In this document: positions 21,525-31,609 of the stretch, one piece after another
How positions within the stretch are numbered: the stretch's first letter is position 1
Layout: the number at the start of each line of letters is the position of its first letter
Source of the DNA: Yponomeuta sedellus
Lineage: Eukaryota > Arthropoda > Insecta > Lepidoptera > Yponomeutidae
Direction of reading: 5' to 3'
DNA length: 64,000 bases
Assembly: GCA_934045075.1 (NCBI GenBank)
Contig: OW203734.1
Span: 5,597,274-5,661,273, forward strand
Program-made: the position numbers and the translations under genes
Notes under the pieces: model-generated
Told to the model about the DNA's origin: nothing
Databases searched by the model: none
What the model saw: only the letters and a program-made list of their open reading frames with translations

Positions 21525-22862
21525 ATGGAAAATATTACGCAAATTCCAAAGGAAATTGCTGGCGTCATCCCAAAATTTGACGGAGATGAAAAACTATTAA
21601 ACTTATTTGTAAGAAAATGTGAATATGTGATTCAGTGTTGTAGAGTGGAAGGAAATGCTGATCAGGATCTGTATGTCTTTCACGTAATTACCTCAAAACT
21701 CACTGGTAGAGCAGCAGCACTCATTAGTGAAAGACAGGACTTGGATACCTGGCCCGCATTGAAAGCCGCCTTGGAGCAGCATTTCGGTGATCCGCGTTCG
21801 GAGGAATGTATTGCGATAGAATTGGAAACATTAAAAATTAATAACGGCGAGTCTTATCTCGATTTTTGTAACAGAATCCAACACACAAGAAGTACCTTAA
21901 TCGCGAAGGTTAATGTAATACGCGATGACAATTTGCGAGCAAGCAAAATCACTATATATGACAATATGGCGTTAAACGTTTTCCTGTATAATTTACCAGA
22001 GGACCTTTTGCGCATCGTGCGATTGAAGGGTGCTACGTCACTGGAAAATGCATTGAGCATAGTTCTGGAGGAAGTAAATTTCCTATTTCAGTATAACGCC
22101 CGCAATAAAATGACAAAAATGCCAAGTGTCATGCCACCCAGACCAATGGCTTTTCCCCAAAACGTACAACCCCAACAGGCCTTTAAATTTGGCATCCCCA
22201 ATAGTGCGCCTAATGCAACACCTAGGCAGTACCCTTATAACCCGTTAGTGCAACAGTCACAACCACAACAATTTAAATTCGGCATCCCACCAAGTAAACA
22301 AATTAAATTACCCTCTGCAGCCCCTCAACAATTCGGATTTAGGCCGCAACTACCCCAGCAACCTTCAGGCTATAAGCCTCAGTTTGGAATGACACCCCAA
22401 GTAGGCTATCGACCAGCCATAAATCAAACACAGCAGCAATTCGGCTATAGACCAAATTTTGGACAGCAACAGTTCGGCCTCAGGCCAAGCTTCAATCAAA
22501 CTCCACAGCAGTTTGGCTATAGGCCAAACTTCAATCAAGGCCAATTCGGCTATAGGCCAAACCTCAACCAAGGCCAATTCGGCAATAAGCCCCTTGCTGC
22601 GCAACAAACAACGGACGTGAGCATGCGCACGGCTCCGCCCGCAAGACCAGGGTTCCGTATGAACGAACTCTACAATATAAACGACTACGAAAATGTCGAA
22701 AACTGCTGCGACCAAATGTACATGCAGGAGACATATGAGACAGATGATAACACGTATTCCGAAATATACGAGGACAGTGCTGAACTCCCCGAAGACCTGA
22801 ACTCCTCACAAGAGTCAGACCAAAATTTTCACATGGCCAAGAGCGAAAACAACCCGAGATAA
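21525..22862 (+). CDS. gag: Errantivirus Gag
   Basis: 445 aa structural protein. Residues 1 to about 190 are a retrotransposon-type Gag core: 'IPKFDGDEKLLNLFVRKCEY' near the start, then a 'LTGRAAALISER' stretch and 'WPALKAALEQHFGDPRSEE', which is the typical helix pattern of gypsy-class capsids. From about residue 200 to 365 the chain is Q/P/F-rich, with tandem repeats of the type FGYRPNFNQ and FGIP. No CCHC zinc knuckle is present, as is usual for errantiviruses. The last 80 residues are acidic. The start was chosen because it opens the frame about 430 nt after the primer site with an A-rich context. Ends at TAA 22860-22862, within the -1 frame opening of pol. Confidence 0.93.
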   Translation: MENITQIPKEIAGVIPKFDGDEKLLNLFVRKCEYVIQCCRVEGNADQDLYVFHVITSKLTGRAAALISERQDLDTWPALKAALEQHFGDPRSEECIAIELETLKINNGESYLDFCNRIQHTRSTLIAKVNVIRDDNLRASKITIYDNMALNVFLYNLPEDLLRIVRLKGATSLENALSIVLEEVNFLFQYNARNKMTKMPSVMPPRPMAFPQNVQPQQAFKFGIPNSAPNATPRQYPYNPLVQQSQPQQFKFGIPPSKQIKLPSAAPQQFGFRPQLPQQPSGYKPQFGMTPQVGYRPAINQTQQQFGYRPNFGQQQFGLRPSFNQTPQQFGYRPNFNQGQFGYRPNLNQGQFGNKPLAAQQTTDVSMRTAPPARPGFRMNELYNINDYENVENCCDQMYMQETYETDDNTYSEIYEDSAELPEDLNSSQESDQNFHMAKSENNPR

Positions 22863-25800
22863 TACATATTAACTGTACAAAATTAAAGCTACCCTACATT
22901 GAGATACCAGAAATACAATCAAAATTCATGGTGGATACTGGAAGCTCACGCTCATTCATCAGCCCCGCTAAGGCTGACGAGTTTTTCCAGTACTATAAAC
23001 GCTACGAGCCGTTTGAGGTGATAAGCACGCACGCCTCTAGTCACCACAACGAGGTTATCAAAATACCGTTATTCCCAACATTTAATAGCCCTGAATTCCA
23101 CAAGTTTTACGTGTATGACGTAGACGGGCGCTATGACGGACTCATAGGTAGCGACCTACTGAAACAATTAGATGCGAAAATCGATATGAAAAACAACATG
23201 ATTTTCACAAAATCGGCGAATATACGCATGATATATAACCCCAATGACGTCATCTGCATAGCTCCTTGCTGCGAGCAACGAGTGAGACTACCTACGGACT
23301 TACAAAACGGAGACGCTATTCTAAACTACGTAGAGTTCGGAGAAGGCGTCAGAATGCCTAGCGCTATAGTAAAATGCGAAGACGGCTACGCAACGACCGT
23401 CATACAAAACACCCAGAATGAAGAGGCCATCCTGACCATAACCAGCCCCTTTATTGTAAAAAAATACAATAGTGAACAAAGTGAGCTTAATAGCATAAGG
23501 CCCCCTACAGATCAAATACTCACCGACAATCTAGAGAAATTACGCCTAGATCACATGAACTCGGAAGAACGAGAAGGCATACAGAAGCTTTGTAAGGAAT
23601 ATAAGGACATTTTCTACACGGAACAACTACCCCTGACCTTCACAAATGAGGTGAAACACCGTATAAGAACCCACAATGAGGATCCTATCTATATTAGGCC
23701 CTACAGACAGCCGCAGGCAGTCAACGACGAAATTGGACGACAGGTCGACAAAATGCTCGTGAATGACATCATCAAAGAGTCACACTCCCCCTGGAGTGCC
23801 CCTGTGCACCTAGTGCCCAAGAAGGCAGACGCCTCAGGTGAAAAGAAGTACAGACTAGTAGTCGACTACAGAAAATTAAACGAGCAGACCATAGACGACA
23901 AGTATCCTCTGCCAAACATTACAGATCTATTCGATAAATTGGGTAAAAGCAGCTACTTCACCACCCTTGACCTAGCAAGCGGCTACCATCAAATAGAAGT
24001 GGCAGAGGAGGACCGCCAAAAAACGGCGTTTACCACACAATCAGGTCACTACGAGTTTTCCCGCATGCCCTTCGGTTTAAAAACCGCACCGGCTACATTT
24101 CAAAGGGCAATCAACAACGTACTACGAGGACTACAAGGACTACATTGTCTAGTTTACCTGGACGACATTATCATCTATTCGTCAAGCTTACAGGAACATC
24201 TAGAAAAGCTACGTCTAGTATTTGACAGACTGCGTAAAACGAACCTCAAGGTTCAACTAGACAAGTCAGAATTCTTAAGGAAGGAAGTCCTTTATCTAGG
24301 ACATACTATAACCAGCCAAGGACTCAAGCCCAACAATGAGAAAATCAAGGCAATACTCAACTACCCTTTGCCTCGGACAACAACAGAGATCAAAAGCTTC
24401 CTTGGACTAATTGGCTATTATAGGAGGTTCATAAAGGATTTTGCTAAAATAACACAACCTATGACAGCCCGGCTAAAGAAGAAACGAGCTATGCCCATCA
24501 GCGACGAGAAGTATATAGAGTCTTTCGAGAAGTGCAAGGAACTGTTAGTCAATGCACCGATACTACAATACCCGGACTTAGACAAACCATTTATACTGAC
24601 AACGGACGCTTCAGACTTTGCCCTTGGAGCTGTCCTCTCACAAGGACCTGTCGGGAGCGACAAACCGGTCGCGTATGCGAGTCGCACCCTTAATGACGCA
24701 GAAACAAGGTACAGTGTCACTGAAAAGGAATTACTTGCAATTGTCTGGGCAGTGAAACACTTCCGTCCGTACCTATATGGCAGGAAATTCCTGGTCATCA
24801 CCGACCACAAGCCCCTCCAATGGCTTAAGTCCTTAACTGACACCAACAGTAGACTCACCCGGTGGCGCTTAAGGTTAGCCGAATATGACTTTGACCCTGT
24901 ATATAAAAAGGGAAAATTAAATTCCAATGCAGACGCCCTCTCGCGTATTCGAATCAACGCGTTAGACAACTTGTCGACTCAGGCAAACGTAGACAAGGAG
25001 GAAAATAGAGGAGAGTCTATAAAACAACTCACCAGGGAAATTAAACAATTAGGGAAACTACAAAAGAAAACCCTTGCACAAATCCCGGAAAAACCAATGA
25101 CAATTTCAGATTCTAGTTCAGAACACCCTATAACTATTGACTCTGATACAGACAGGACATTATCATTAGGACGCAGGTCCCCATATTCCATGGCCAGCCC
25201 TTCCAGTGGAACCATCACAGCAACCGAGAGAACATCTGGCACTGAGACAGCACACTCTGGCCAAGACATGGAATCCCAAGGCATCCCGATTTTACAAGAA
25301 GCTGTAGACACAAAACCTAATCAAATCTTGGTTTTTACGTGGCAAATCGATAAACTCTCCGTAAAAGACCTTTCCAGGGAAAAGCAGAGAATTTTGGAAG
25401 TGCATTTACCTGTAAATCGACCCGATTTGGTTAAACAGTTTCTTAAGGAATACATAAAGAACAAATCTAAATATTACATCTATTTTGAAGATGAGGAGCA
25501 CCGTAAGCAGTTTACGGAAGCCGTTATATTCCTCTTTAAGAAAGAACTGGTTCAGTTCTATGAATGTACGAAACGAGTTATCTATATTGACGATGAAAAT
25601 GAACAACTAGATATTGTCCGCAAATACCACCACGGAAAAACGTGTCATCGCGGAATCAAGGAAACTATGGCCCACATCAAGCGCACATATTTTTGGCGTA
25701 ATATGGACCAAATAATATCCAGCGTAATAAACTCATGTGAAATCTGTCTTAAAATGAAGTATGACAGAAAACCTCTGAAACCACAACTTCAACTCACTCA

Positions 25801-26671
25801 AACACAAACAAAACCCTTAGAGGAAATATTCATAGACCTATTTTCTATCGAAGGTCACTATTACCTCACTATAATAGATGCGTTTAGTAAGCTCGGACAG
25901 GCTTTCGAAATCGCCAACCGATCTACACCAGAAGTGGTTAGAGCCCTCATAAGATACTTCTCTTTTTACGGCTTACCCCTTAAAATTAGTGCAGATCCCG
26001 GATCCGAATTTAATAATGCCCTGATGAAGGAACTTCTCTCTTTATACAAAATAGAGATCCACATAGGCACCCCTAACAACCCTAACTCCATGGGCCTAAT
26101 AGAGAGATTCCATTCAACTATAATTGAAATTTACAGACTAGCTAAATACGAGCATAAAATCACAGACGCCGCGTCAGTAATGACGTGTGCAGTAATGGCG
26201 TACAATCATAGTATACATTCTACTACTGGTTTAACACCATTCGAAGTTTTATTAGGTCACACAGATTCGCGGCACGCCTTTGACGCCGACTTTGATAAAC
26301 AGTACACCCAACAGCTAGTCAAAGAGCATGCCAAACGCACTAGGTACCTATACCAGCATTTAGCTGACCAGACCATCAGGAAAAAGGAAAAAATAATTAA
26401 GAAAAGAGGAGGCGAGGATGAATTCCAGATAGAGCCCGGGGATACCGTATACGCCAAAGGGACGAATAAGCGGTGTAGTAAGGACAAACCTCGTTACTCC
26501 CAGGCTTTAGTGACTGGTGAAACCATCAGGAACATAGTCCCCATTCGAGTTGGTAACCGTGATACTACAGTGCCAATTAAGAATGTGAAACGCCCTCCAC
26601 AGACACCTGCTCGTCCTGGCAGTGGTCCTGATGATGAGGAGCCAGGCCCTTCAACTTCAAGAACTAAATAA
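22784..26671 (+). CDS. pol: Errantivirus Pol (protease, reverse transcriptase, RNase H, integrase)
   Basis: The frame is open from 22784; the first ATG is 22928 (residue 1 below), but translation by -1 frameshift from gag is expected. Protease: 'VDTGSSRSF' at residues 2-10. RT: catalytic 'YLDDIIIYS' at about 410-418, with upstream fingers 'YRLVVDYRKLN' and 'LDLASGYHQI'. RNase H: 'TTDASDFALGAVLSQ' near 558 and 'TDHKPL'. Integrase: HHCC zinc domain (two adjacent His at 901-902, then C-x2-C), then a core with Asp near 970, Asp in 'SADPGSEF' near 1022 and Glu in 'GLIERF' near 1058. No stops or frameshifts, so all catalytic residues appear intact. The last 50 nt overlap the env open frame. Confidence 0.95.
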   Translation, partial: TPRRPELLTRVRPKFSHGQERKQPEIIHINCTKLKLPYIEIPEIQSKFMVDTGSSRSFISPAKADEFFQYYKRYEPFEVISTHASSHHNEVIKIPLFPTFNSPEFHKFYVYDVDGRYDGLIGSDLLKQLDAKIDMKNNMIFTKSANIRMIYNPNDVICIAPCCEQRVRLPTDLQNGDAILNYVEFGEGVRMPSAIVKCEDGYATTVIQNTQNEEAILTITSPFIVKKYNSEQSELNSIRPPTDQILTDNLEKLRLDHMNSEEREGIQKLCKEYKDIFYTEQLPLTFTNEVKHRIRTHNEDPIYIRPYRQPQAVNDEIGRQVDKMLVNDIIKESHSPWSAPVHLVPKKADASGEKKYRLVVDYRKLNEQTIDDKYPLPNITDLFDKLGKSSYFTTLDLASGYHQIEVAEEDRQKTAFTTQSGHYEFSRMPFGLKTAPATFQRAINNVLRGLQGLHCLVYLDDIIIYSSSLQEHLEKLRLVFDRLRKTNLKVQLDKSEFLRKEVLYLGHTITSQGLKPNNEKIKAILNYPLPRTTTEIKSFLGLIGYYRRFIKDFAKITQPMTARLKKKRAMPISDEKYIESFEKCKELLVNAPILQYPDLDKPFILTTDASDFALGAVLSQGPVGSDKPVAYASRTLNDAETRYSVTEKELLAIVWAVKHFRPYLYGRKFLVITDHKPLQWLKSLTDTNSRLTRWRLRLAEYDFDPVYKKGKLNSNADALSRIRINALDNLSTQANVDKEENRGESIKQLTREIKQLGKLQKKTLAQIPEKPMTISDSSSEHPITIDSDTDRTLSLGRRSPYSMASPSSGTITATERTSGTETAHSGQDMESQGIPILQEAVDTKPNQILVFTWQIDKLSVKDLSREKQRILEVHLPVNRPDLVKQFLKEYIKNKSKYYIYFEDEEHRKQFTEAVIFLFKKELVQFYECTKRVIYIDDENEQLDIVRKYHHGKTCHRGIKETMAHIKRTYFWRNMDQIISSVINSCEICLKMKYDRKPLKPQLQLTQTQTKPLEEIFIDLFSIEGHYYLTIIDAFSKLGQAFEIANRSTPEVVRALIRYFSFYGLPLKISADPGSEFNNALMKELLSLYKIEIHIGTPNNPNSMGLIERFHSTIIEIYRLAKYEHKITDAASVMTCAVMAYNHSIHSTTGLTPFEVLLGHTDSRHAFDADFDKQYTQQLVKEHAKRTRYLYQHLADQTIRKKEKIIKKRGGEDEFQIEPGDTVYAKGTNKRCSKDKPRYSQALVTGETIRNIVPIRVGNRDTTVPIKNVKRPPQTPARPGSGPDDEEPGPSTSRTK
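22823..22829 (+). promoter_or_regulatory. Putative -1 frameshift site AAATTTT
   Basis: In the gag frame the codons read ..caA AAT TTT cac.., a heptamer of the X XXY YYZ form, 31 nt before the gag stop. The pol (-1) frame is open without a stop from 22784 onward, so a slip here fuses Gag to Pol. No downstream structure was verified. Confidence 0.65.
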
Positions 26672-28349
26672 CAACCCAGGCATCTTACCCGTCAAGAACG
26701 GCGTTGCGGTTCTTAGCATAGACAAATGGGTCATAGTGAAGACGCTCGACTTTAAACCAGTCGCAGACGATTTGCAGACTAATGTCGCAAGAACATCGCA
26801 ACTGAATAGGTTAGTTAGTACTTTAAGTGATAATTTTACGTGTAATTTTGTAGATTTAAGGATACAAACAGAGTTTGTTAAGAATTTAACCGTTGAAAAG
26901 CTTCAGCAAGTGGCACCTTCTATTCGAATTAAACGCGGACTCATTAACCCCATTGGTTCAATAATTAAACTAATTACCGGAAATCTTGATAACGACGACG
27001 CCATTAGGTATGATAAAATGATCAGCGACATGAAATCTAATCAAAATCGTAACGACAAGAAATTGACACTGATTACCGAAATGGTCCACACACTAGCAAA
27101 CTCTACATTTAAGTTGAACGATAACCTCATTCAGATTAATACGGAAATCAAAAGATTAACTGCTGACGTAAACAATATTTTGACAAAGGAATTTTCTAAT
27201 CATCTGGAAAACCAAATTATTAACACCTATAACATGTTAATTCACAATTTTCAAGCGATTCATATTAAACTGAATGAGATAGAAACTAGCTTAGCATTAA
27301 GTAGATTAGGCATTTTACACCAATCTGTAATTGAGTCGAGTAAGTTACTGCATCTTCTGAAAAAGGTAAACGAAGTAGTAAAACTAGTTTTTCCACCTAA
27401 CATGGAAAATTTGGTTAGGATTGAACAAAGCATTACATTAAAAGCCTATTCTAAGGTAAACCTAATAACTTATCTTTTGGAAATACCACTGATTGACACG
27501 GACACCTATATCTACTATAGACTCTACCCTTTACCTGTATTGTCCCATAACCGCACTATTGTTATCCTACCCAAATATCCCTACATCCTGGTGAAAGGAT
27601 CGAAGATCAGGCTGCTTACTCGCCCATGCAAGGAGATCGACGAGTCCAGCTTCTTATGTCTCGATGATGACATCTCGCACTATGTACAAGACACTTGCAT
27701 CATAGAACTAATGACGTATGCTGAAAAGGTGACGTCATGCTCTCAGGTTCCTGTAACTATTGAAAACGTGAGGATTCAGCCAATACAACCCTATAGATGG
27801 ATACTATATAGCAAGGAAGAAAGACTATTATCCCGAACCTGTGCCGACGAAACGTTCCACCAGAAGATCCATGGCACCTATATACTCACCCTAGATGACT
27901 TATGTGAGGTAAACATCGGCAATCTGAGCCTGAAAATGCGGCATGGGGATGTGAATAGCTTCGAGTACCAGAAACTGCCCTTAGTGAACTTACCTGCTGT
28001 AAACCAACCCGCAGTCAATACACCTTCAACCCCTGTGAACCTGGAAGGCGTGAATCTCGATGACCTGAAGTTCCTGTCGTTAGCTTTAAAGAAAAGTGTC
28101 AGTGAAAGTGGTGAAAGTGAAAGCCCAGTTATAATGGTGAAAAGTGTTAGCATCTGGACAGTTGGACTCTATGTAGCGCTCCTTATATTAATGTGTATTT
28201 TAGCATATAAGTATCGACTTAAGCTGTTGCAGATGTTCCCTCGAAGTTCTTCTCCTTCAGAAGAGAACTTCGATCCTAAGGAGGGAGGAGTTACGGCTGC
28301 CGACTCTACTAATAAAGCTGGACCAAGCAGAATCTTCTCTGCGGTCTAG
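26622..28349 (+). CDS. env: Errantivirus envelope fusion protein (Env)
   Basis: The open frame is 575 codons from an ATG that overlaps the end of pol; this ATG is probably not the natural start, since errantivirus env is usually expressed from a spliced RNA. A furin-type site 'RIKR' (about 102-105) is followed by G-L-I-N-P-I-G, as in the baculovirus F-like Env proteins of insect errantiviruses. A coiled/helical ectodomain follows, with Cys residues clustered in the C-terminal half. A transmembrane segment lies at about 510-529 and is followed by a basic, short cytoplasmic tail. The last 19 or so codons lie inside the 3' LTR. Frame intact. No obvious signal peptide is visible at the annotated start, consistent with a missing spliced leader. 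Confidence 0.9.
   Translation: MVLMMRSQALQLQELNNNPGILPVKNGVAVLSIDKWVIVKTLDFKPVADDLQTNVARTSQLNRLVSTLSDNFTCNFVDLRIQTEFVKNLTVEKLQQVAPSIRIKRGLINPIGSIIKLITGNLDNDDAIRYDKMISDMKSNQNRNDKKLTLITEMVHTLANSTFKLNDNLIQINTEIKRLTADVNNILTKEFSNHLENQIINTYNMLIHNFQAIHIKLNEIETSLALSRLGILHQSVIESSKLLHLLKKVNEVVKLVFPPNMENLVRIEQSITLKAYSKVNLITYLLEIPLIDTDTYIYYRLYPLPVLSHNRTIVILPKYPYILVKGSKIRLLTRPCKEIDESSFLCLDDDISHYVQDTCIIELMTYAEKVTSCSQVPVTIENVRIQPIQPYRWILYSKEERLLSRTCADETFHQKIHGTYILTLDDLCEVNIGNLSLKMRHGDVNSFEYQKLPLVNLPAVNQPAVNTPSTPVNLEGVNLDDLKFLSLALKKSVSESGESESPVIMVKSVSIWTVGLYVALLILMCILAYKYRLKLLQMFPRSSSPSEENFDPKEGGVTAADSTNKAGPSRIFSAV
28278..28288 (+). promoter_or_regulatory. Polypurine tract
   Basis: 'aaggagggagg' directly abuts the 3' LTR start (28289) and lies within the env coding frame. 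It is the expected plus-strand primer for reverse transcription. Confidence 0.85.
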
Positions 28350-28519
28350 ACGCTGAATCGGCAGGCGGATGTTGTCGCGCCAGCCACCTGCGGTGGCCAG
28401 GCCTAGTTATAAGTCATTAGAATAAGGTAGTCTTAGACGAGAGCTTGTACTGAATACATGTCTTAATTAATAAAAATTAGTATTTTTAAAACGTCCTCCG
28501 GCCCGCACAATACTTGACT
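28289..28519 (+). repeat. 3' LTR of errantivirus
   Basis: 231 bp, one base shorter than the 5' LTR ('tcttagacgag'). Contains the end of env with its stop at 28347-28349, and AATAAA at 28469-28474. Followed by the ACTT target duplicate. Confidence 0.95.
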
Positions 28520-28594
28520 ACTTACAGCTAACGTCAAATCGCTACAAGCTTAGTTATTCAGCGAAAAATCAAACATCGCAATTAACAATATGAC

Positions 28595-29331
28595 AGATAT
28601 AACATAGTTACACAATTTTTATTTTTAATGCACTAACCCGTGCTAAGGAACAAATTTAAAAACCTATTTAGAGGCTAAAAATTTCACCCATGCTGGGATT
28701 CGAACCCGCAACCTCTGGCTATCCGTACCAGCGCTCTACCAATTGAGCCAATGGGCGACTCACGGCATCAGTGAAATTTCGATCCTCTTTACAATATTCT
28801 CTGTATTACGTACAGGCAGCGACATCTGACTTAAGCAAATTGCATTACTTACAGCCCCGACTACCTACTTTGCAGTTAGGTTTAACATCGGAACGATATC
28901 ACTGTACCCACATGATTACACAATTTTTATTTTTAATGCACTAACCCGTGCTAAGGAACAAATTTAAAATTTTTTAAATTTGCTAAGGAACAAATTTAAA
29001 AATTTTTAAATTTGTTCCTTAGCACGGGTTAGTGCATTAAAAATAAAAATTGTGTAATCATGTGGGTACAGTGATATCGTTCCGATGTTAAACCTAACTG
29101 CAAAGTAGGTAGTCGGGGCTGTAAGTAATGCAATTTGCTTAAGTCAGATGTCGCTGCCTGTACGTAATACAGAGAATATTGTAAAGAGGATCGAAATTTC
29201 ACTGATGCCGTGAGTCGCCCATTGGCTCAATTGGTACAGCGCTGGTACGGATAGCCAGAGGTTGCGGGTTCGAATCCCAGCATGGGTGAAATTTTTAGCC
29301 TCTAAATAGGTTTTTAAAAGATATAACATAG
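28595..29331. repeat. Inverted dimer of SINE family T with 13-bp target duplication
   Basis: An antisense copy (tRNA-like module 28686-28756) and a sense copy (29217-29287) face each other around a centre of perfect 22-bp symmetry at 28981-29024. Both share private variants ('aagaggatc', 'ccagcatggg', 'gctggtacgg'), so one arm was copied from the other. The whole is flanked by 'agatataacatag' at 28595-28607 and 29319-29331, so it went in as one unit. Confidence 0.88.
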
Positions 29332-29453
29332 CATTAACCACTTAAATACTAAAATACAAAAACAGAATCATCCCTCTCCAGGCATTCCCCTGCATTCTTC
29401 AATCCCGATTGAAGATTTCCAATCAATTTATATGGGCCTTGGACCTGGGCCTC

Positions 29454-29755
29454 CTACAGTGATATCGTTCCGATGTAAAACCTAACTGCAAAGTTGGTAG
29501 TCGGGGCTGTAAGTGATGCAATTTGCTTAAGCCAGATGCCGCTGCCTGTACGTAATACAGTGAATAGTGTAAAGAGGTTCGAAATTTCACTGATGCCGTG
29601 AGTCGCCCATTGGCTCAATTGGTAGAGCGCTGGCACGGATAGCCAGAGGTTGCGTGTTCGAATCCCGGCATGGGTGAAATTTTTAGCCTCTAAATAGGTT
29701 TTTAAATTTGTCCTTAGCACGGGTTAGTGCATTAAAAATAAAAATAGTATAATTG
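29454..29755 (+). repeat. tRNA-like SINE family T, sense copy
   Basis: 5' region from 'cagtgatatcgttccgatg', tRNA-like module 29605-29675 (one T-stem change), then a complete 3' tail ending 'attaaaaataaaaatagt'. This copy has the tail that fold-back copies lack at this end. Confidence 0.8.
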
Positions 29756-30084
29756 ATGATATTCACTTTTTATAAAAAAAGTGTTATATTAAAACATTGA
29801 TATGCTATACTATGTTTTTTGTCTAAGTAGCACATTGAATCACTGTCCTTGCTGCTTTTTTGTCTCTACTGTGGACAAGGCTTTACGTTTCCGGCCGGAA
29901 AGATGATTATCTCGTCACACAAACACTTGGCCATTAAGGCCTTGGTTATTTCATATGTTTATGATTGGGAGCTCCTTTATTAGGTAACCTATCCTATGTC
30001 TGATATCAAGATCGTGAAGTGTAAAAACAACGGGGTATTTTTGTATATAATTGGGTATCAATAATAATAAAAAACAACTAAGCA
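29756..30084. other. Stretch without recognised genes
   Basis: AT-rich, nothing recognised. Confidence 0.3.
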
Positions 30085-30302
30085 CTTATACTATTTTTAT
30101 TTTTAATGCACTAACCCGTGCTAAGGACAATTTGAATGTACGTAATACAGAGAATAGTGTAAAGAGGTTCGAAATTTCACTGATTGAGTCGAGTGAGTCG
30201 CCCATAAGCTCAGTTGGAAAGAGCGCTGGCACGGATAGCCAGAGGTCGCGGGTTCGAATCCCGGCATGGGTGGAATTTCAAGCCTCTAAATAGGTTTTTA
30301 AA
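30085..30302 (+). repeat. tRNA-like SINE family T, fold-back composite
   Basis: Antisense tail (30090-30130) followed by the sense unit from 'gtacgtaatacagagaat', tRNA-like module 30200-30271, ending at 'taggtttttaaaa' without its own tail. Same architecture as at 371 and 36419. Confidence 0.75.
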
Positions 30303-30515
30303 ACTAAGTAGGTACTTCCTGATCTAAGATATCGGAGAAAAAAATTAATGTTATGGTATCTATAGAATTGTATCGTAGTAAAAACCGCCATCGCCATAAC
30401 GCCACCTGTGTGTGTGTGTTGGTGTAGAAACACACATTGGTGGCGATATGACGCAGCTGATGATTAACTTTTCTATATAAGAACTGTAAAAATATCTTAT
30501 ACATGTAGGTATATG

Positions 30516-31091
30516 AGAGGCGGTAGCCCAATAGGTAGAACGACAGACTCGAAAGCGAGAGACCCAGTTGCGGTTCACAGTACAGGCATGTACCAATGAC
30601 TTTGTTTTCTAACTTCAGTACATTTAAAATATATTAGAAAAACGTATTAGAAACAAAAGTGATCAGCTGTCGGCAGGGAAATATTACTTTTAGTCTTTTT
30701 CTCTTTTTTTATGTAGAATAAAGTATAAATTATTTATCACCAAATGAATTAAGTCACATGCATGAAATCATTGTGATTATAACAAATGTATTTCTTTTAT
30801 TTTTGTGATGCGGGGCAATACAGCTTTTTTTCTTAGCACATTGTGTGTTTAGTTTTAACTTATGTTAGTTTTAATTTCTGAACCGATAATACATATATTT
30901 CATTTTCTTTTTTTTGTCATTTGTGAAGTTAATTAACAGTAATATCACTCGGTAGCGGTGAAGGAAAACAATTGAAGAAAACCTGAGAGTCTGAGGTGTT
31001 CAAACAGCACTTGAAATTGCCAAATCGCGGTGGGCACGCGTGGTAGTCAGCCCACATTCTCTCTTTCTCATTGAGAAGGCGCGTGCTCTGC
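30516..31091 (+). repeat. SINE family B, interrupted
   Basis: Head-side blocks ('gaggcggtagcccaatagg', 'caatgactttgttttctaa') lie at 30516-30622 and tail-side blocks ('gtgaaggaaaacaattg', 'cttgaaattgccaaatcgc') at 30950-31091. About 320 bp of unrelated AT-rich DNA separates parts that are nearly adjacent in the copy at 17.99-18.24 kb, so a later insertion is likely. Confidence 0.5.
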
Positions 31092-31157
31092 AAATCGGCG
31101 TGAGTGCATGCAACGACTCATAAATTTACGAGTCGTTGCATGCACTCACGCCGATTT
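31092..31157. repeat. Perfect 28-bp inverted repeat
   Basis: Arms 31092-31119 and 31130-31157 are exactly complementary with a 10-nt spacer. The arm includes 'gagtgcatgcaacgactc', related to the fragment near 6000. Confidence 0.75.
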
Positions 31158-31194
31158 TAGGGACATAAAGAATCAACAATATATGTCCACTACA

Positions 31195-31507
31195 ATTGCT
31201 TTTAAAATTTAACTGTAAAAGAAAACTATTAGTACGTAAAGACACATGCATAAACTCACGACTGTATCCCGAAGGGGTAAGTAAGCATCTCTTTCGTAAG
31301 TAACATCTCTTTCGCTTCATAAGCATAAATGCTTATGAAGCGAAAAAGATCTGTCAGGGAGAGAGATCTATCAGGATCCAAGTCCTGGCCTTCCTGGTAC
31401 CTACCCTGGTATCTTACTTACCCCTTCGGGAGACAGTCGTGAGTTTATGCATGTGTCTTTACGTAGGTACTAGGAGTTTTCTTTTATAGTTAAATTTTAA
31501 AAGTAAT
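31195..31507. mobile_element. MITE with about 100-bp terminal inverted repeats
   Basis: Arms run from 'cttttaaaatttaactgta' through 'gacacatgcataaactcacg' to 'cccgaaggggtaagtaag', matched in inverse at 31405-31507. A perfect 16-bp hairpin at 31311-31344 sits between them. Confidence 0.75.
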
Positions 31508-31609
31508 TTTTCTACTTTAAAAGAAAATGCTTATTATGAACTTATTTATTTTTACTAATAAAGGGGTGAAGAAGAAGAAGAAAAAGAAGAAAAACATCTA
31601 TTATATAAA

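Larger units (their letters stand above)
20860..28523 (+). mobile_element. Complete errantivirus (gypsy-class LTR retrovirus-like element)
   Basis: Seen: LTRs at 20864-21095 and 28289-28519, differing by one indel; a 4-bp ACTT duplication (20860-20863, 28520-28523); a primer-binding site abutting the 5' LTR; gag, pol and env in order and uninterrupted; and a polypurine tract before the 3' LTR. LTRs begin AGT and end ACT as in insect errantiviruses, whose 4-bp duplications also fit. The three-gene layout resembles TED of Trichoplusia ni by class, not by alignment. Near-identical LTRs imply a recent insertion (inference). Confidence 0.95.

Noticed and set aside
24418..24969. 183-codon minus-strand ORF
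   Set aside because: It lies antisense to the pol RNase H region, has no recognisable domain, and is explained by codon bias of the real gene on +.
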